A stretch of DNA of 64,000 nt from CAYFFZ01 sp049976505 (GCA_049976505.1 JBMFIC010000003.1:1-64000), one strand, 5' to 3'; counted from the first letter of the stretch, positions 51,381-59,905 are shown. Numbers and translations are program-made. The notes: generated by a model not told the origin, from the letters alone.

Positions 51381-51950
51381 TTGAGCTATTATTACGGTAT
51401 AAGGCCCGGAAAGAGAGAAGCGCTGAACCTTTTAATTGGAGCGATAATCGTCTGGATAGTCGGCATAACCTGGATATACTACTTCTCTCCTTCTGGGCTT
51501 ATAATCAACAGCATTCTTTTCATACTCGCGTTCATTTTGCACGAATACGCCCACAAGGTATCAGCCATAAGAAGCGGTCTCTATGCCGAGTTCAGGCTTC
51601 AGTGGATATGGGCCATCCTAACTCTGATAACCGCGTTTCTTCCGTTCAAGATCATAGCTCCGGGCGCAACCGTGGTTTACGGGTTCGCCGATGAGGAGAC
51701 GATGGGGAGGATCTCGGCCTGGGGTCCTATAACTAACATCATAATGGGCCTGATCGTCCTGCCGTTTTCCATGCTGTATGGGTTTCTGATAACGGCCGTC
51801 TACTTTAACGCGTTCATAGCTCTCTTCAACCTCCTTCCCTTCGCTATACTTGATGGCAGGAAGATATTCAGGTGGAGCAGGAAAATCTGGGCGATCCTTT
51901 TCACGATTTCAGCCGCTATGTATGCGATGGCCCTGTTAAGCGTGATCTGA
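51381..51950 (+). CDS. M50 family membrane metalloprotease
   Basis: A protein of 189 residues with about six membrane helices. The zinc motif is FILHEYAHKVSAI (HExxH) and the third ligand lies in FNLLPFAILDGRKIF (the LDG motif). This fits site-2 protease relatives without extra domains. I chose the TTG at 51381: GAGGAG lies five bases before it and the longer frame runs inside EF-2. It is downstream of EF-2 by two bases and probably in the same operon. The target is unknown. Confidence 0.83.
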   Translation: MSYYYGIRPGKREALNLLIGAIIVWIVGITWIYYFSPSGLIINSILFILAFILHEYAHKVSAIRSGLYAEFRLQWIWAILTLITAFLPFKIIAPGATVVYGFADEETMGRISAWGPITNIIMGLIVLPFSMLYGFLITAVYFNAFIALFNLLPFAILDGRKIFRWSRKIWAILFTISAAMYAMALLSVI

Positions 51951-52355
51951 ACGTTTAATCATAGAAATGGGGGTTCAGAGGGGCGCATCCCCACCCTTTA
52001 GGACAGGAAAAAGTCAGGCTCAGCGAATGAGCAGCACTAATATATACTTTTCATGCAAAAATTTAGAATTTTGCGTTTCTGCTTATTCTATATTTAAGCT
52101 TATCTCTCCTTAGATATATCATAAACAGCTCCTTTGCATGCAGGATGCATAGTTTTAAAACTTTGCAAGTTAGACAATGAGTAGAAGTTTTGCATGAAGT
52201 GTGTTTTGGAATAACGCTGTTATAAGTTTAACAAGAAGGTAAAAACGTGAGGTCTTTTCCGCATGAGACGTTTTTGGACGTGCACGCACGAGCAGGATCG
52301 ACTTTCTGCCGTCCAAAGGATTCTGATGGGAAAAAGCTTATATTCACGGGACGCT
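51951..52355. other. Gene-free stretch before the CRISPR repeats
   Basis: No gene is visible in these 405 bases. A small G/C hairpin (GGGG at 51980-51983 with CCCC at 51989-51992) follows the protease gene and could end its message. The rest is AT-rich. TATA-like GTTATAAGTTTAAC lies at 52218-52231 and CTTATATTC at 52338-52346, the latter 10 bases before the first repeat. This may be a CRISPR leader. Confidence 0.4.
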
Positions 52356-52464
52356 CTTGCAGTAATGTCCTCTAAAAATGAGGATTGAAAGATGGTATCC
52401 GCGGATCCATATGGTTTCGATCATCTGCCTTGCAGTAATGTCCTCTAAAAATGAGGATTGAAAG
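52356..52464 (+). CRISPR. Two-repeat CRISPR array with one spacer
   Basis: Two identical 36-base repeats (52356-52391 and 52429-52464) flank a unique 37-base spacer. The repeat begins CTTGCAGTAATG, contains a small stem TCCTC/GAGGA and ends GATTGAAAG, the 3' end typical of many archaeal CRISPR repeats, so the array is read on the plus strand. No cas gene is in the window. A third repeat is not seen. Size, identity and the 3' handle all support CRISPR rather than a chance duplication. Confidence 0.8.
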
Positions 52465-52569
52465 CAACTATGAACGTAACTGCAACGCGAAAGCTGCAAG
52501 GTCCATCAGGATATTTCTGGACCTGCATGGAGCACCTCACTGCTTTTAAGATCTGGCAGAAAAACGATA

Positions 52570-52601
52570 GGCCTCATCATTCAGGGCGGGAAGGAGGCCA
52601 G
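52570..52601 (+). repeat. Degenerate IS200/IS605-type right-end remnant
   Basis: The stretch TTCAGGGCGGGAAGGAGG then CCAG (52580-52601) differs at only two or three positions from the right half of the mini-element at 40031-40052. The left arm of the hairpin is decayed. It lies 105 bases after the second CRISPR repeat. Confidence 0.6.
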
Positions 52602-52648
52602 ATAATACTAAATCAGTTTATAAGCAGCACAATAATAGATTTTGAAGG

Positions 52649-54763
52649 ATGCTTGTAGAGGATCTGAGCCTTTCGCCTCTTATCAAGGAGAAGCTCAAGG
52701 AAAGCGGCTATGCCTCCCTGTGGCCCCCTCAGGAGAAGGCGATCAAAAAGGGCCTTCTCGAGGGGAAGAGCCTTCTTGTGGTTACTCCCACTGCCAGCGG
52801 TAAGACGCTGATTGCTCTCATGGCCATTGGCAGGACAGTGCTTGATCTTGGCCTTAAGGCCATATACATAACTCCACTGAAGGCCCTTGCCAACGAAAAG
52901 TACGAGGAGTTCAGGTCCTTCTTTGAGGGTATATATAAAAGCGATGGCAAACAGGTCAGCGTTGCGCTGAGCACCGGAGATGACGTCGCTCTTGATCCTG
53001 CCGGGCTGGGGGCATTTGACATAATAATAACAACTAACGAAAGGCTGGACTCGATAATCAGACACAGGGTAAAGTGGATGGAAAAGGTCGGTCTCTTTGT
53101 CTTTGACGAAGTTCATCTTCTGGACGACGAATCAAGAGGAGGAACGCTTGAGTTCGTCCTAACGGAGATAAACTCCTGGTACAGTAACGCTCAGCTGCTG
53201 GCTCTTTCGGCCACGGTTAAAAATTACAGCGAGATAGCCTCATGGCTGGGCCTTGATGTCGTCTATGACGAGTGGAGACCCGTAACGCTTCTGGAGGGCG
53301 TGGCGTACGATGACCGCATTATATTCAGCAGTGGGGACGTCGATCTTATAGAGCGAAGGGGCACCCTGCTTCAGGACGTGGTATACAACGAGCTTAAGGA
53401 TGGTGGCCAGTGCCTAGTGTTTGCTGAGACGAGAAAGAAGGCCCTAGAGCTGGCCAAGAGCCTCTCCACAGTGACTAAGAAATTTTCTCAGGTTCCCCTC
53501 GAGCAGTCCTATCCGGAGGAAGAGGAGGACACCTCTATTACGAGGACCCTCAGATCGCTCATCCCGCTGGGGATAGCATTTCATCATGCTGGGCTGCCAG
53601 CAAGCTACAGAAGGCTAGTCGAGAGCCTCTTCAGGGATAACAGGATCAAGGTCATATGCAGCACTCCGACGCTTGCGGCTGGGGTCAACCTCCCCGCACG
53701 AACCGTGATAATTAATTCGATTTACAGGTTTAACGAGGACCGAAGGGAGCCAATAAAGGTCATGGAATACAAGCAGATGGCGGGAAGGGCCGGAAGGCCA
53801 AAGTACGACAAGGTCGGAAAGTGCATACTTCTTGCGCAGGACGAGTACCAAGTGGACCTCTACCTGGACAGGTACGCAAGAGGAGAGCCGGAGCCTATTT
53901 CATCAAAACTTCTTCTCAAGGACTTCTCAACCATGGTGCTAGCATTAATATCAATACTCGGGTATGCCTCGTACGAGAAGATCAAGGAGTTCTTCGACAG
54001 AACGCTCTACGTAAAGCAGAACGGGCCCCTTGACGTCCCTGTAAGGGAATCAATAGAGTTTCTTAGCTCTAACGGGTTCATACTTATGGCAAAGAACGGG
54101 AAGTACAGGACGTCCCCCCTTGGGGACCTCACCGCGAAGCTGTACGTGTCCCCCCGCACGGCCCTTTCGTTCATAAGGGCCGGGGATGAGCTGAAGAAGT
54201 GGGATGATCCTACGCTGCCGATAATCTGTCTGCTGGCATCATCGGAGGACATGGATCCAAAGTTAGTCTCAAGAAGAAAGGACGAGGTTGAGCTGTATCA
54301 GCTGCTCAGCGTTGAGTACGAGCTTGAGCCGTTCCTAAGCGACGATTGCTCCTCAAGAACCTTTCTCGCGCTATATGGATGGGTCAACGAGCAATCAGAG
54401 CAGGAGCTGCTGGACAGGCTTGGCGTTGAGCCAGGAGATATGTACAGGATGATAGAGTCCGCCAGATGGATAGTCTACGCGTACTCCAGGCTTGCGAGAA
54501 TAATAGGGATGAGCTCGGAGGCCTTTGAGCTGCCCATGATAAGAATACAGAAGGGCGTGAGGAAGGATGTGGCCAGCCTGGCATCGCTTAGCGGCATCGG
54601 AAGGAGAAGGGCCAGGGCGCTTTACGAGGCTGGCTATCATAACCTTCTTGAGCTCTCCCAGGCAAACGAGGTTGAAATAGCTTCCAAGGCAAAGGGGTTC
54701 AGCCTAGTTCTCGCAAGAAAGGTCATCAGAGAGGCCAGGGAGAAGCTTGGCCTTGAGGCTTAG
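52649..54763 (+). CDS. hel308: Hel308/Hjm-type DNA helicase
   Basis: A 704-residue Ski2-like helicase that acts on stalled replication forks and recombination intermediates. Motifs: Q-like WPPQEKAI, Walker A TPTASGKTLIALMA (about 50-63), Walker B FVFDEVHLLDD (about 150), motif III LLALSATVKN, and motif VI KQMAGRAGRPKYDKVG. The C-terminal ratchet and helix-loop-helix end with LSGIGRRRARALYEAGY. TTTATAAG lies about 32 bases upstream. It overlaps the next gene by 17 bases. Confidence 0.95.
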   Translation: MLVEDLSLSPLIKEKLKESGYASLWPPQEKAIKKGLLEGKSLLVVTPTASGKTLIALMAIGRTVLDLGLKAIYITPLKALANEKYEEFRSFFEGIYKSDGKQVSVALSTGDDVALDPAGLGAFDIIITTNERLDSIIRHRVKWMEKVGLFVFDEVHLLDDESRGGTLEFVLTEINSWYSNAQLLALSATVKNYSEIASWLGLDVVYDEWRPVTLLEGVAYDDRIIFSSGDVDLIERRGTLLQDVVYNELKDGGQCLVFAETRKKALELAKSLSTVTKKFSQVPLEQSYPEEEEDTSITRTLRSLIPLGIAFHHAGLPASYRRLVESLFRDNRIKVICSTPTLAAGVNLPARTVIINSIYRFNEDRREPIKVMEYKQMAGRAGRPKYDKVGKCILLAQDEYQVDLYLDRYARGEPEPISSKLLLKDFSTMVLALISILGYASYEKIKEFFDRTLYVKQNGPLDVPVRESIEFLSSNGFILMAKNGKYRTSPLGDLTAKLYVSPRTALSFIRAGDELKKWDDPTLPIICLLASSEDMDPKLVSRRKDEVELYQLLSVEYELEPFLSDDCSSRTFLALYGWVNEQSEQELLDRLGVEPGDMYRMIESARWIVYAYSRLARIIGMSSEAFELPMIRIQKGVRKDVASLASLSGIGRRRARALYEAGYHNLLELSQANEVEIASKAKGFSLVLARKVIREAREKLGLEA

Positions 54764-55739
54764 AGTAGTTGATGTCAAGGGTGGGGTTCAGAGGCTTAAA
54801 GCGCTCAGGGGCAGGAGCGTTGATCTTTCCGAGCTGCTTAATGAGCTCTTTGCCGAGGAAACCCAGTACATGCTTACTGCCGAAGGCGAAATAAGGGTTG
54901 AGGCATACGACTTTACAGGAGCTTTCATGCAAGATTTCATTATGCGCCCTGAGCCACAGTTCGGGGAGGTGACGGTCTATTCACGGAGCAGCATTAATAT
55001 GCTGGCTCATGACCTAAGACCCGAAACAGCACAGCTTAGCGACCTTGCAGGCATTATGAAGAGCTATGGAAGTATGATCGGGAAGGCCGCCGTGGCCTAC
55101 TCGGGTGGACTGGACAGCTCCGTTCTGGCTCACGTCCTACGTGATAGCTCTCCGCTGCTGATTACAGTGGGATTTGAGCAGGGGCAGGACATAGAGAACG
55201 CGAGGAGCGGCGCGAGGGAGCTTGGTCTGGAGCACCTTGTACACATAATAAGCCGCTCCGAGCTCAAGGAAGCCGTGGAAACAGTTAAGCCCTTCTGTCA
55301 CACACTAATGGATCTCTCCCTGGCATCGGGATTCTTTATATTTGGAAGGACGGCCAAGGAGAACGGCTACAACAGGGCCGTCGTTGGGCAGATGGCGGAT
55401 GAGCTGTTCGGAGGATATGCGAGGCACAGGCGGGCCCCTCCTGAAGCGTTGGAGGGCCTGCTTCGTGAGGACATAAAAAGAGGCATATATGGATTGAGAA
55501 GGGATACAAGGGCCATCCTTATGGCTGGGGTTGAGCCGCTGTACCCATACGCATTCAGATCGTTCTTCAGAAAGGCACAGGGCCTTCCTCTAAGTCTGAG
55601 ACGGGAAAAGCTTGGTCTTAGAAAGATCGGGGAGCTGCTTGGAGTTCCTCAGACGATCGTTTGGAAGCAGAAGAAGGCGTTTCAGTACGGAAGCGGCATA
55701 GAGAGGGCGGTCAGGGAGATAATCAGGTTAGGCATCTAG
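54747..55739 (+). CDS. PP-loop ATPase, asparagine synthase C-domain-like
   Basis: A 330-residue protein. The N-terminal 100 residues do not resemble any domain I know; there is no glutaminase domain with an N-terminal Cys. The second part is an asparagine synthase-type ATP pyrophosphatase with AVAYSGGLDSSVLAHVL (about 113-129) and VVGQMADELFGGYARH. So it can adenylate a substrate but needs ammonia from elsewhere. Starts with TTG within the hel308 3' end. Its role could be amide formation or tRNA or cofactor modification. Confidence 0.78.
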   Translation: MALRLRVVDVKGGVQRLKALRGRSVDLSELLNELFAEETQYMLTAEGEIRVEAYDFTGAFMQDFIMRPEPQFGEVTVYSRSSINMLAHDLRPETAQLSDLAGIMKSYGSMIGKAAVAYSGGLDSSVLAHVLRDSSPLLITVGFEQGQDIENARSGARELGLEHLVHIISRSELKEAVETVKPFCHTLMDLSLASGFFIFGRTAKENGYNRAVVGQMADELFGGYARHRRAPPEALEGLLREDIKRGIYGLRRDTRAILMAGVEPLYPYAFRSFFRKAQGLPLSLRREKLGLRKIGELLGVPQTIVWKQKKAFQYGSGIERAVREIIRLGI

Positions 55740-55752
55740 AAAAACGAAAAAG

Positions 55753-55760
55753 ATTATAAA
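55753..55760 (+). promoter_or_regulatory. TATA box of the initiator tRNA
   Basis: ATTATAAA, about 27 bases before the tRNA 5' end. Confidence 0.55.
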
Positions 55761-55784
55761 GTTCGCATAACATTTAATCTGGGA

Positions 55785-55863
55785 AGCGGGGTGGGGGAGC
55801 CAGGTCTACCCCGCCGGGCTCATAACCCGGAGATCGGTGGTTCAAATCCACCCCCCGCTACCA
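55785..55863 (+). tRNA. Initiator tRNA-Met (CAT)
   Basis: A full cloverleaf with 3' CCA encoded (55861-55863). The acceptor stem is AGCGGGG with CCCCGCT, so the first pair is A1:U72. The anticodon arm is CCGGG-CTCATAA-CCCGG with anticodon CAT and the three G:C pairs (GGG/CCC) that mark an initiator. The T arm is GGTGG-TTCAAAT-CCACC. No intron is present. Confidence 0.96.
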
Positions 55864-55913
55864 CTTGTTCTCAGCGCTTTAGCACATTAAAGGGATCTTT
55901 CCAAAGACAGCAG

Positions 55914-56669
55914 CTACTCAACTACTTTCTGATCCTCCTCAACTTCCTCGTACCACTTCTTGCTCTCTCCTATAGCAGCTCTTATCTTCCAGTTCATGCT
56001 CTTTGGTCTTTCCTCGATCTCCTTCAGCATCGCCCTGAGCCTCTCCTCAGCCCTCGCCAGCTCGTCGTCCCTGAGCCCCAGGCTTCTCAGGTAATCGAGC
56101 GTTTTGTTGATGTTTATGGTGAAGGTCTTGTAAACGCCCCAATCAGTGGAGGTTACCTTTGTAAGGTAATCCAGCTCAAGGTTCTTGCACGGATCCTTTC
56201 CAAACTCATGATCCAGAACCAGAGCAACTATGTCCTTCAGGTCCTTCTCGTTTATCTTCACTATCTGCAGCTTTGTAAACAGCAGATCTGTGATGGGCAG
56301 ATGCTTGTCGCAAAGCCCTATCCTCTGCTTGAAGTCAAATTTGTGGGCCATCTCGAATACATCCAGAAAGACGTCAACCCTTCTCATGTTTTCAAAGTCG
56401 TTGAAGATTAGCCTTTTATAGCCATAAAGCGCGTTGAACCTCTCCCGAGGCTTGTAGCCCAGGTCCCTGAACAGAGCGGAAATTTCCCTTGACTGCTTGC
56501 TGTATCCGATAAGGTCTATGTCGCCATAGGTCCTGGATAATGGTCCCTCCCTAGCTGATGGACAGGCATACCATATTGCCATGCCTCCGAGAAGCCTTAG
56601 AACGACGCCCCTCCTGTCTGCCTCTTTGAGGATCCTTTCAGCCTCCTCCCTGACGTCCTTCAGAGGCAT
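55914..56669 (-). CDS. Nucleotidyltransferase-fold protein, AbiEii-like
   Basis: A 251-residue protein with the minimal nucleotidyltransferase pattern: LRLLGGMAIWYAC (about 23-35), TYGDIDLIGYSK with two Asp, and RVDVFLDVF with a third acidic cluster. The following ITDLLFTKLQIVKINEKDLKDI stretch (about 136-157) fits the AbiEii toxin group. No antitoxin-like partner is visible next to it, so a defence role is only a possibility. It ends close to the tRNA gene on the opposite strand. Confidence 0.7.
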   Translation of the reverse strand: MPLKDVREEAERILKEADRRGVVLRLLGGMAIWYACPSAREGPLSRTYGDIDLIGYSKQSREISALFRDLGYKPRERFNALYGYKRLIFNDFENMRRVDVFLDVFEMAHKFDFKQRIGLCDKHLPITDLLFTKLQIVKINEKDLKDIVALVLDHEFGKDPCKNLELDYLTKVTSTDWGVYKTFTININKTLDYLRSLGLRDDELARAEERLRAMLKEIEERPKSMNWKIRAAIGESKKWYEEVEEDQKVVE

Positions 56670-56674
56670 CTAAA

Positions 56675-57625
56675 TCACCCTGTTGTGAGCATATAGCTCT
56701 TCAGTCTGCCATCTTCGAGGTTTATTACGGCGCCCCTAAGTATTCCGTACGGGTAGTCGCTTCCGGGATTTATTATAAGCGTTCTTCCTAAGTACTTGGC
56801 CCCCCGGGATTCGTGAACGTGCCCGTGGAGCCCGAGCATGGGCTGATACTTTTCAATGAGCTTTCTTACAGAAACGCTTCCGACTGGCACCATTACTACG
56901 GTACCGGGAAGGGTAACAGGCCTGAGGTTTTCATCAACCTTGGGGGCCATATCAAGCCCAGTGTTATACGGTGGGGGATGTATGTTGAAGATGGCCGACT
57001 GCATGTTTCTGACTTTGCTGGCCATTTCCTCTATCTTTTTCTCCAGCTCCTCCTCTGGAATATCGCGCGGCGCATGCCACGGGGTCATGTTTGCATATCC
57101 AGTGCTTATCATTTCATAGCCGTCCAGCTCAACGACCCTTCCCTCAGGATGTATGACAAAGCCCGAGGAGTCCAGAACCTCATCCAGCTCAAGAGCGTCA
57201 TCGTTTCCAGCGTTTATAATTACCTTTACACCGGTTCCCTTCAGCCTTTCCTCGGCCAGCCTCAGCCACTGCTCCAGTCTCTCCTTCATAAGCTTGAGGA
57301 AGACCTCGTTCAGCTTCTCCTTGTTGGCCGAGAGCTCCTCGTGCTCCTTCAGCGTTAGCTTCAGCGGGTAATAGCCAGAATCGGAAATCTCCTTCATAAG
57401 GTTTTCCTCCTGCTCCTTGTTCTTTATTTCAACCTTCTGTCCCAGGTAGTCTGCAAACTCAGTGCCATCCTCTCTGAGGAGTATGGGCACGATTGCCTTC
57501 CCGGTGAGATCGCCCCCAATTATCAGCACGTTGGCGCCGTACACCTTTGCAGCGTTTATGAACTTTCTGAAACACTTATCGCTACCGTGAAGATCCGTGG
57601 CAAAGAACACCCTTAATTTACTCAT
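56675..57625 (-). CDS. Calcineurin-like metallophosphoesterase
   Basis: A 316-residue protein with the metal-binding series FFATDLHGSDK (5-15), VLIIGGDLTGKA, INAGNDDALEL, FNIHPPPYNTGL and LGLHGHVHESRG. Around residues 75-120 it has a long charged insert (ENLMKEISDSGYYPL, KERLEQWLRLAEERL) that probably forms helices. Substrate unknown; relatives act on nucleic acids or nucleotides. It is five bases upstream of the nucleotidyltransferase gene, so the two may be cotranscribed. Confidence 0.82.
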   Translation of the reverse strand: MSKLRVFFATDLHGSDKCFRKFINAAKVYGANVLIIGGDLTGKAIVPILLREDGTEFADYLGQKVEIKNKEQEENLMKEISDSGYYPLKLTLKEHEELSANKEKLNEVFLKLMKERLEQWLRLAEERLKGTGVKVIINAGNDDALELDEVLDSSGFVIHPEGRVVELDGYEMISTGYANMTPWHAPRDIPEEELEKKIEEMASKVRNMQSAIFNIHPPPYNTGLDMAPKVDENLRPVTLPGTVVMVPVGSVSVRKLIEKYQPMLGLHGHVHESRGAKYLGRTLIINPGSDYPYGILRGAVINLEDGRLKSYMLTTG

Positions 57626-57829
57626 TATTCAACCTACTATGGGCCACGGCACATATAAGCGTTTATCAAAAGTGCAAAAGAAGGGCAACATAGAACTTCT
57701 GTTGTTGAAATTTTTAACGATAAACGCAGTTTTTCACGTTAAAAATACTAAAATTTGTAAAATAATAACTAAAAGTAAAGGCTGAAAAAACAAAAGTTAA
57801 TATGTAGGTATGCGTTATACTTTTACAAA

Positions 57830-58087
57830 TTGGCTGAAAAGCCAGGAGTCTTTCTCAGGAACGCCACAGGCCTGGTCAGAACCATATCGCCAACGAACAT
57901 ATTTCTGATAAACCTGGGCGAGATCGGCTTTGGAACCGCGCTGATAACTCTGAACGAGGCCGACAGCTTCTTCCCCAACGGGAACCCGGGAGGATACGTG
58001 ACCCTCGCCATACTTCTCATGACCGTAATTGTGCTCTTTGAAGCGTATATCTGTTATTACCAATTATTACCAAAGCAGAAAGCTTAG
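57830..58087 (+). pseudogene. Amino-acid permease, N-terminal fragment cut by an insertion element
   Basis: The 85-residue reading frame starts with TTG. It carries the cytoplasmic head NATGLVRTISPTNIFLINLG and two membrane segments, then EAYICYYQ, the usual start of an APC-family permease. After the second TTATTACCAA copy (58064-58073) the frame runs into the insertion element and ends with LLPKQKA. The matching C-terminal part lies at 59572. About 300 residues of the middle are not present in the window. Confidence 0.72.
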
Positions 58088-59571
58088 CCGTTCACCGCGG
58101 AGATGGAAAAATTTTATCAACAATAACAACAGTTAAATAAGCCTTTTCGCTCCTTATCGTTTATGGCGATGGCCGGTCAACTTGAATTCGGTGGGGCGCC
58201 TGAGCCGACTCCTCAGGCCATACCGGCCGTCGCCGAAAGACAGGTTGTTGAGGTAAAGCCCAGCAACAGAAGAATCAACAAAGTGCGCCTGCTGCCGAGG
58301 GGAAGCACTGAAAGAAAGCTAAAAAGGCTCGGGGAGCTTTTCTCAAAGGCCTTCAACGAGCTGAACTACATCAGGAGGCAGCAGCTCTTCTCAGGGCAGA
58401 AAATAGACTTTGAGGGCACCGCCAGGGCCGTTTATGAAAAGTACAAAAGCATCCTTGGTTCAGCCAACGTCCAGCAGCTGATCAACAAGAACACCGAGGC
58501 ATGGTCCTCATTCTTCAGCCTGCTCAAGGCGAAGAAAGAAGGAAAGCTCCTAGGCTGGCTCAAAGTTAAGCCTTCCGGCTACATGAAGGAGAATAAAAGG
58601 AGAAGGCTCCTGCTAGTGATAAGGAACGATGGCTACGCCGTTGATGAGCAGAACAGAGCGATCCTTTTCAAGCGTTTCAAGCTCAGGATCCCCTTTGCAG
58701 GGAGGCTTCAGTGGTACGGAAAACAGGGAAGGCTTGAGATCTACTACGATGAAACGAAGCAGGCGTGGTACGCATCGATACCTGTGGAGGTTGGCGTCGA
58801 AGCAATAAAGAACGTCGTAAAAGGTGAGAGAAAGGGAATTCAGAAAGAAAGGCCTAAAGGAAACAAAAGCGCCTCGATCGACCTCGGGATAAACATACTA
58901 GCCTCGGTCATTGTTTCTGATGGAACCTGGCTTTTTATACAGGGGCTCCAGAGCTAAGGAGGACTTCTTCTATCTGCAGAGAAGGATTTCAGAGGTCCGA
59001 TCGCTCGAGGACAGAGCAAAGAATCTGCGGCTGAAGGAATGGTCTGAGGAGCTCAGGCTTGAGAGGAGGAGGCTCGAGGGAAAGCTGAACAGAAGGATTA
59101 CCCACCTGTACAGGACATTGGCGTCACATCTGATCAGGAAGCTCTGGTCTTTTGGCGTTTCAGCGATCTATCTGGGCTACCCATTTGAAATTGCTCAGGA
59201 TAAAGGGAACAGGCTCACTGAGAACCTGTGGTCATATCGCGAGCTTATGGACGCACTCGAGCTTGAGGCGCAGGAGTATGGAATGAAAGTGTATGAGGTG
59301 ATAGAATATAACACATCAAAGATCTGCGCATACCATAGCGTCAAAGTGATCAGAAGTCCAAGAGGCGTTGTGAAGTGTCCTCTTGGTCATAAGCTTCACT
59401 CAGATCTCAATGGCGCGCTGAACATACTGAAGAAGGCAGCGGGCTTGATGGTCAGGAGCACAGCAAAGCCCCTTTCATATCTGGTGTTTCATGACGGAGT
59501 AGCTCCCGTTAAAGGGGAGTAACCCCTGAGACCTCGGGAACCTCCGCCATTTATGGCGGAGAGGAGGTCAG
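58071..59571 (+). mobile_element. TnpB-only IS200/IS605-type element, copy 1
   Basis: The left boundary is set after TTAC at 58067-58070 and a decayed left hairpin (58083-58105, with GCGGAGATGG). It contains tnpB and then a right-end hairpin (CTCCGCCAT at 59542-59550 with ATGGCGGAG at 59553-59561) and AGGAGGTCAG ending at 59571. There is no tnpA, so movement would need a transposase from elsewhere. It interrupts an amino-acid permease gene. The left boundary is uncertain by about 15 bases. Confidence 0.72.
58163..59522 (+). pseudogene. tnpB: TnpB with a one-base frameshift
   Basis: Two overlapping frames together give one RNA-guided nuclease of about 450 residues. The first (58163-58957) has a Pro-rich head, the helical and WED-like part and the first RuvC Asp in SIDLGINILAS. 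The second (from about 58936 to 59522) carries YRGSRAKEDFFYLQ, the second acidic residue near YPFEIAQDKG, a zinc-finger-like CAYH...CPLGH and the third Asp in HSDLNGALNI. The frames differ by one base at TTTTT (58932-58936): with four T the reading would be DGTWLLYRGS. It may be dead, or rescued by slippage at the T run, or it may be a sequencing error. Confidence 0.85.
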
Positions 59572-59905
59572 GAACTGGTTATACCTGTACTCCACGACCG
59601 CCCTTTGAATGGTCTTCTTTGCCTTTGTTGGTATAACAGCTATAGTCCACGGAATAAGAAAGAGGGACGAAGCCGGGCCTCACGCGTTACCGCTTATAAT
59701 AGCCGGTATAGTCGATGCGGCCGGCTTCCTGTACCTGTCATACCAGTTCCTGTTTCTCCCATATTATGGAATAAATGCTCTGTCCTGGGGCCTTATAATA
59801 TTCTTCTGGGTGCTAGGCGCGCTGCTCTACCCGATATCCAAGAGCTACTTTGCGAGGAGAGGTCTGGACATAAGCCTGATATTCAAGGAGCTGCCTCCCG
59901 AGTAA
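59572..59905 (+). pseudogene. Amino-acid permease, C-terminal fragment
   Basis: Directly after the element end the frame reads NWLYLYSTTAL, a TGA stop (59606-59608), then MVFFAFVGITAIVHGIRKRD, with the usual permease tail GLDISLIFKELPPE. The TGA stands where a Trp (TGG) would fit. Two or three membrane segments are present. An ATG right after the stop (59609) could still start a 98-residue piece, but this cannot be a working transporter. Confidence 0.78.

Noticed and set aside
51961..52000. G/C-rich hairpin after the M50 protease as another insertion-element end
   Set aside because: It does not match the local element ends on either strand; at most a message end.
52458..52658. A 66-codon frame after the second CRISPR repeat
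   Set aside because: It begins inside the repeat and crosses the insertion-element remnant and the hel308 promoter; no family match.
55914..56669. Complete toxin-antitoxin system
   Set aside because: The nucleotidyltransferase has no antitoxin-like neighbour; the flanking genes are a tRNA and a phosphoesterase.
57597..57785. A 62-codon frame between the phosphoesterase and the permease fragment
   Set aside because: Lysine-rich AT-driven frame overlapping the start of the phosphoesterase gene; no support.
58911..59522. The second TnpB frame as a separate gene
   Set aside because: It contains only the C-terminal half of TnpB and its ATG lies in the overlap; a frameshift of one gene is the simpler view.
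59606..59608. TGA read as selenocysteine in the permease fragment
   Set aside because: A single change from TGG explains it, no Sec insertion signal is seen, and the gene is already broken.
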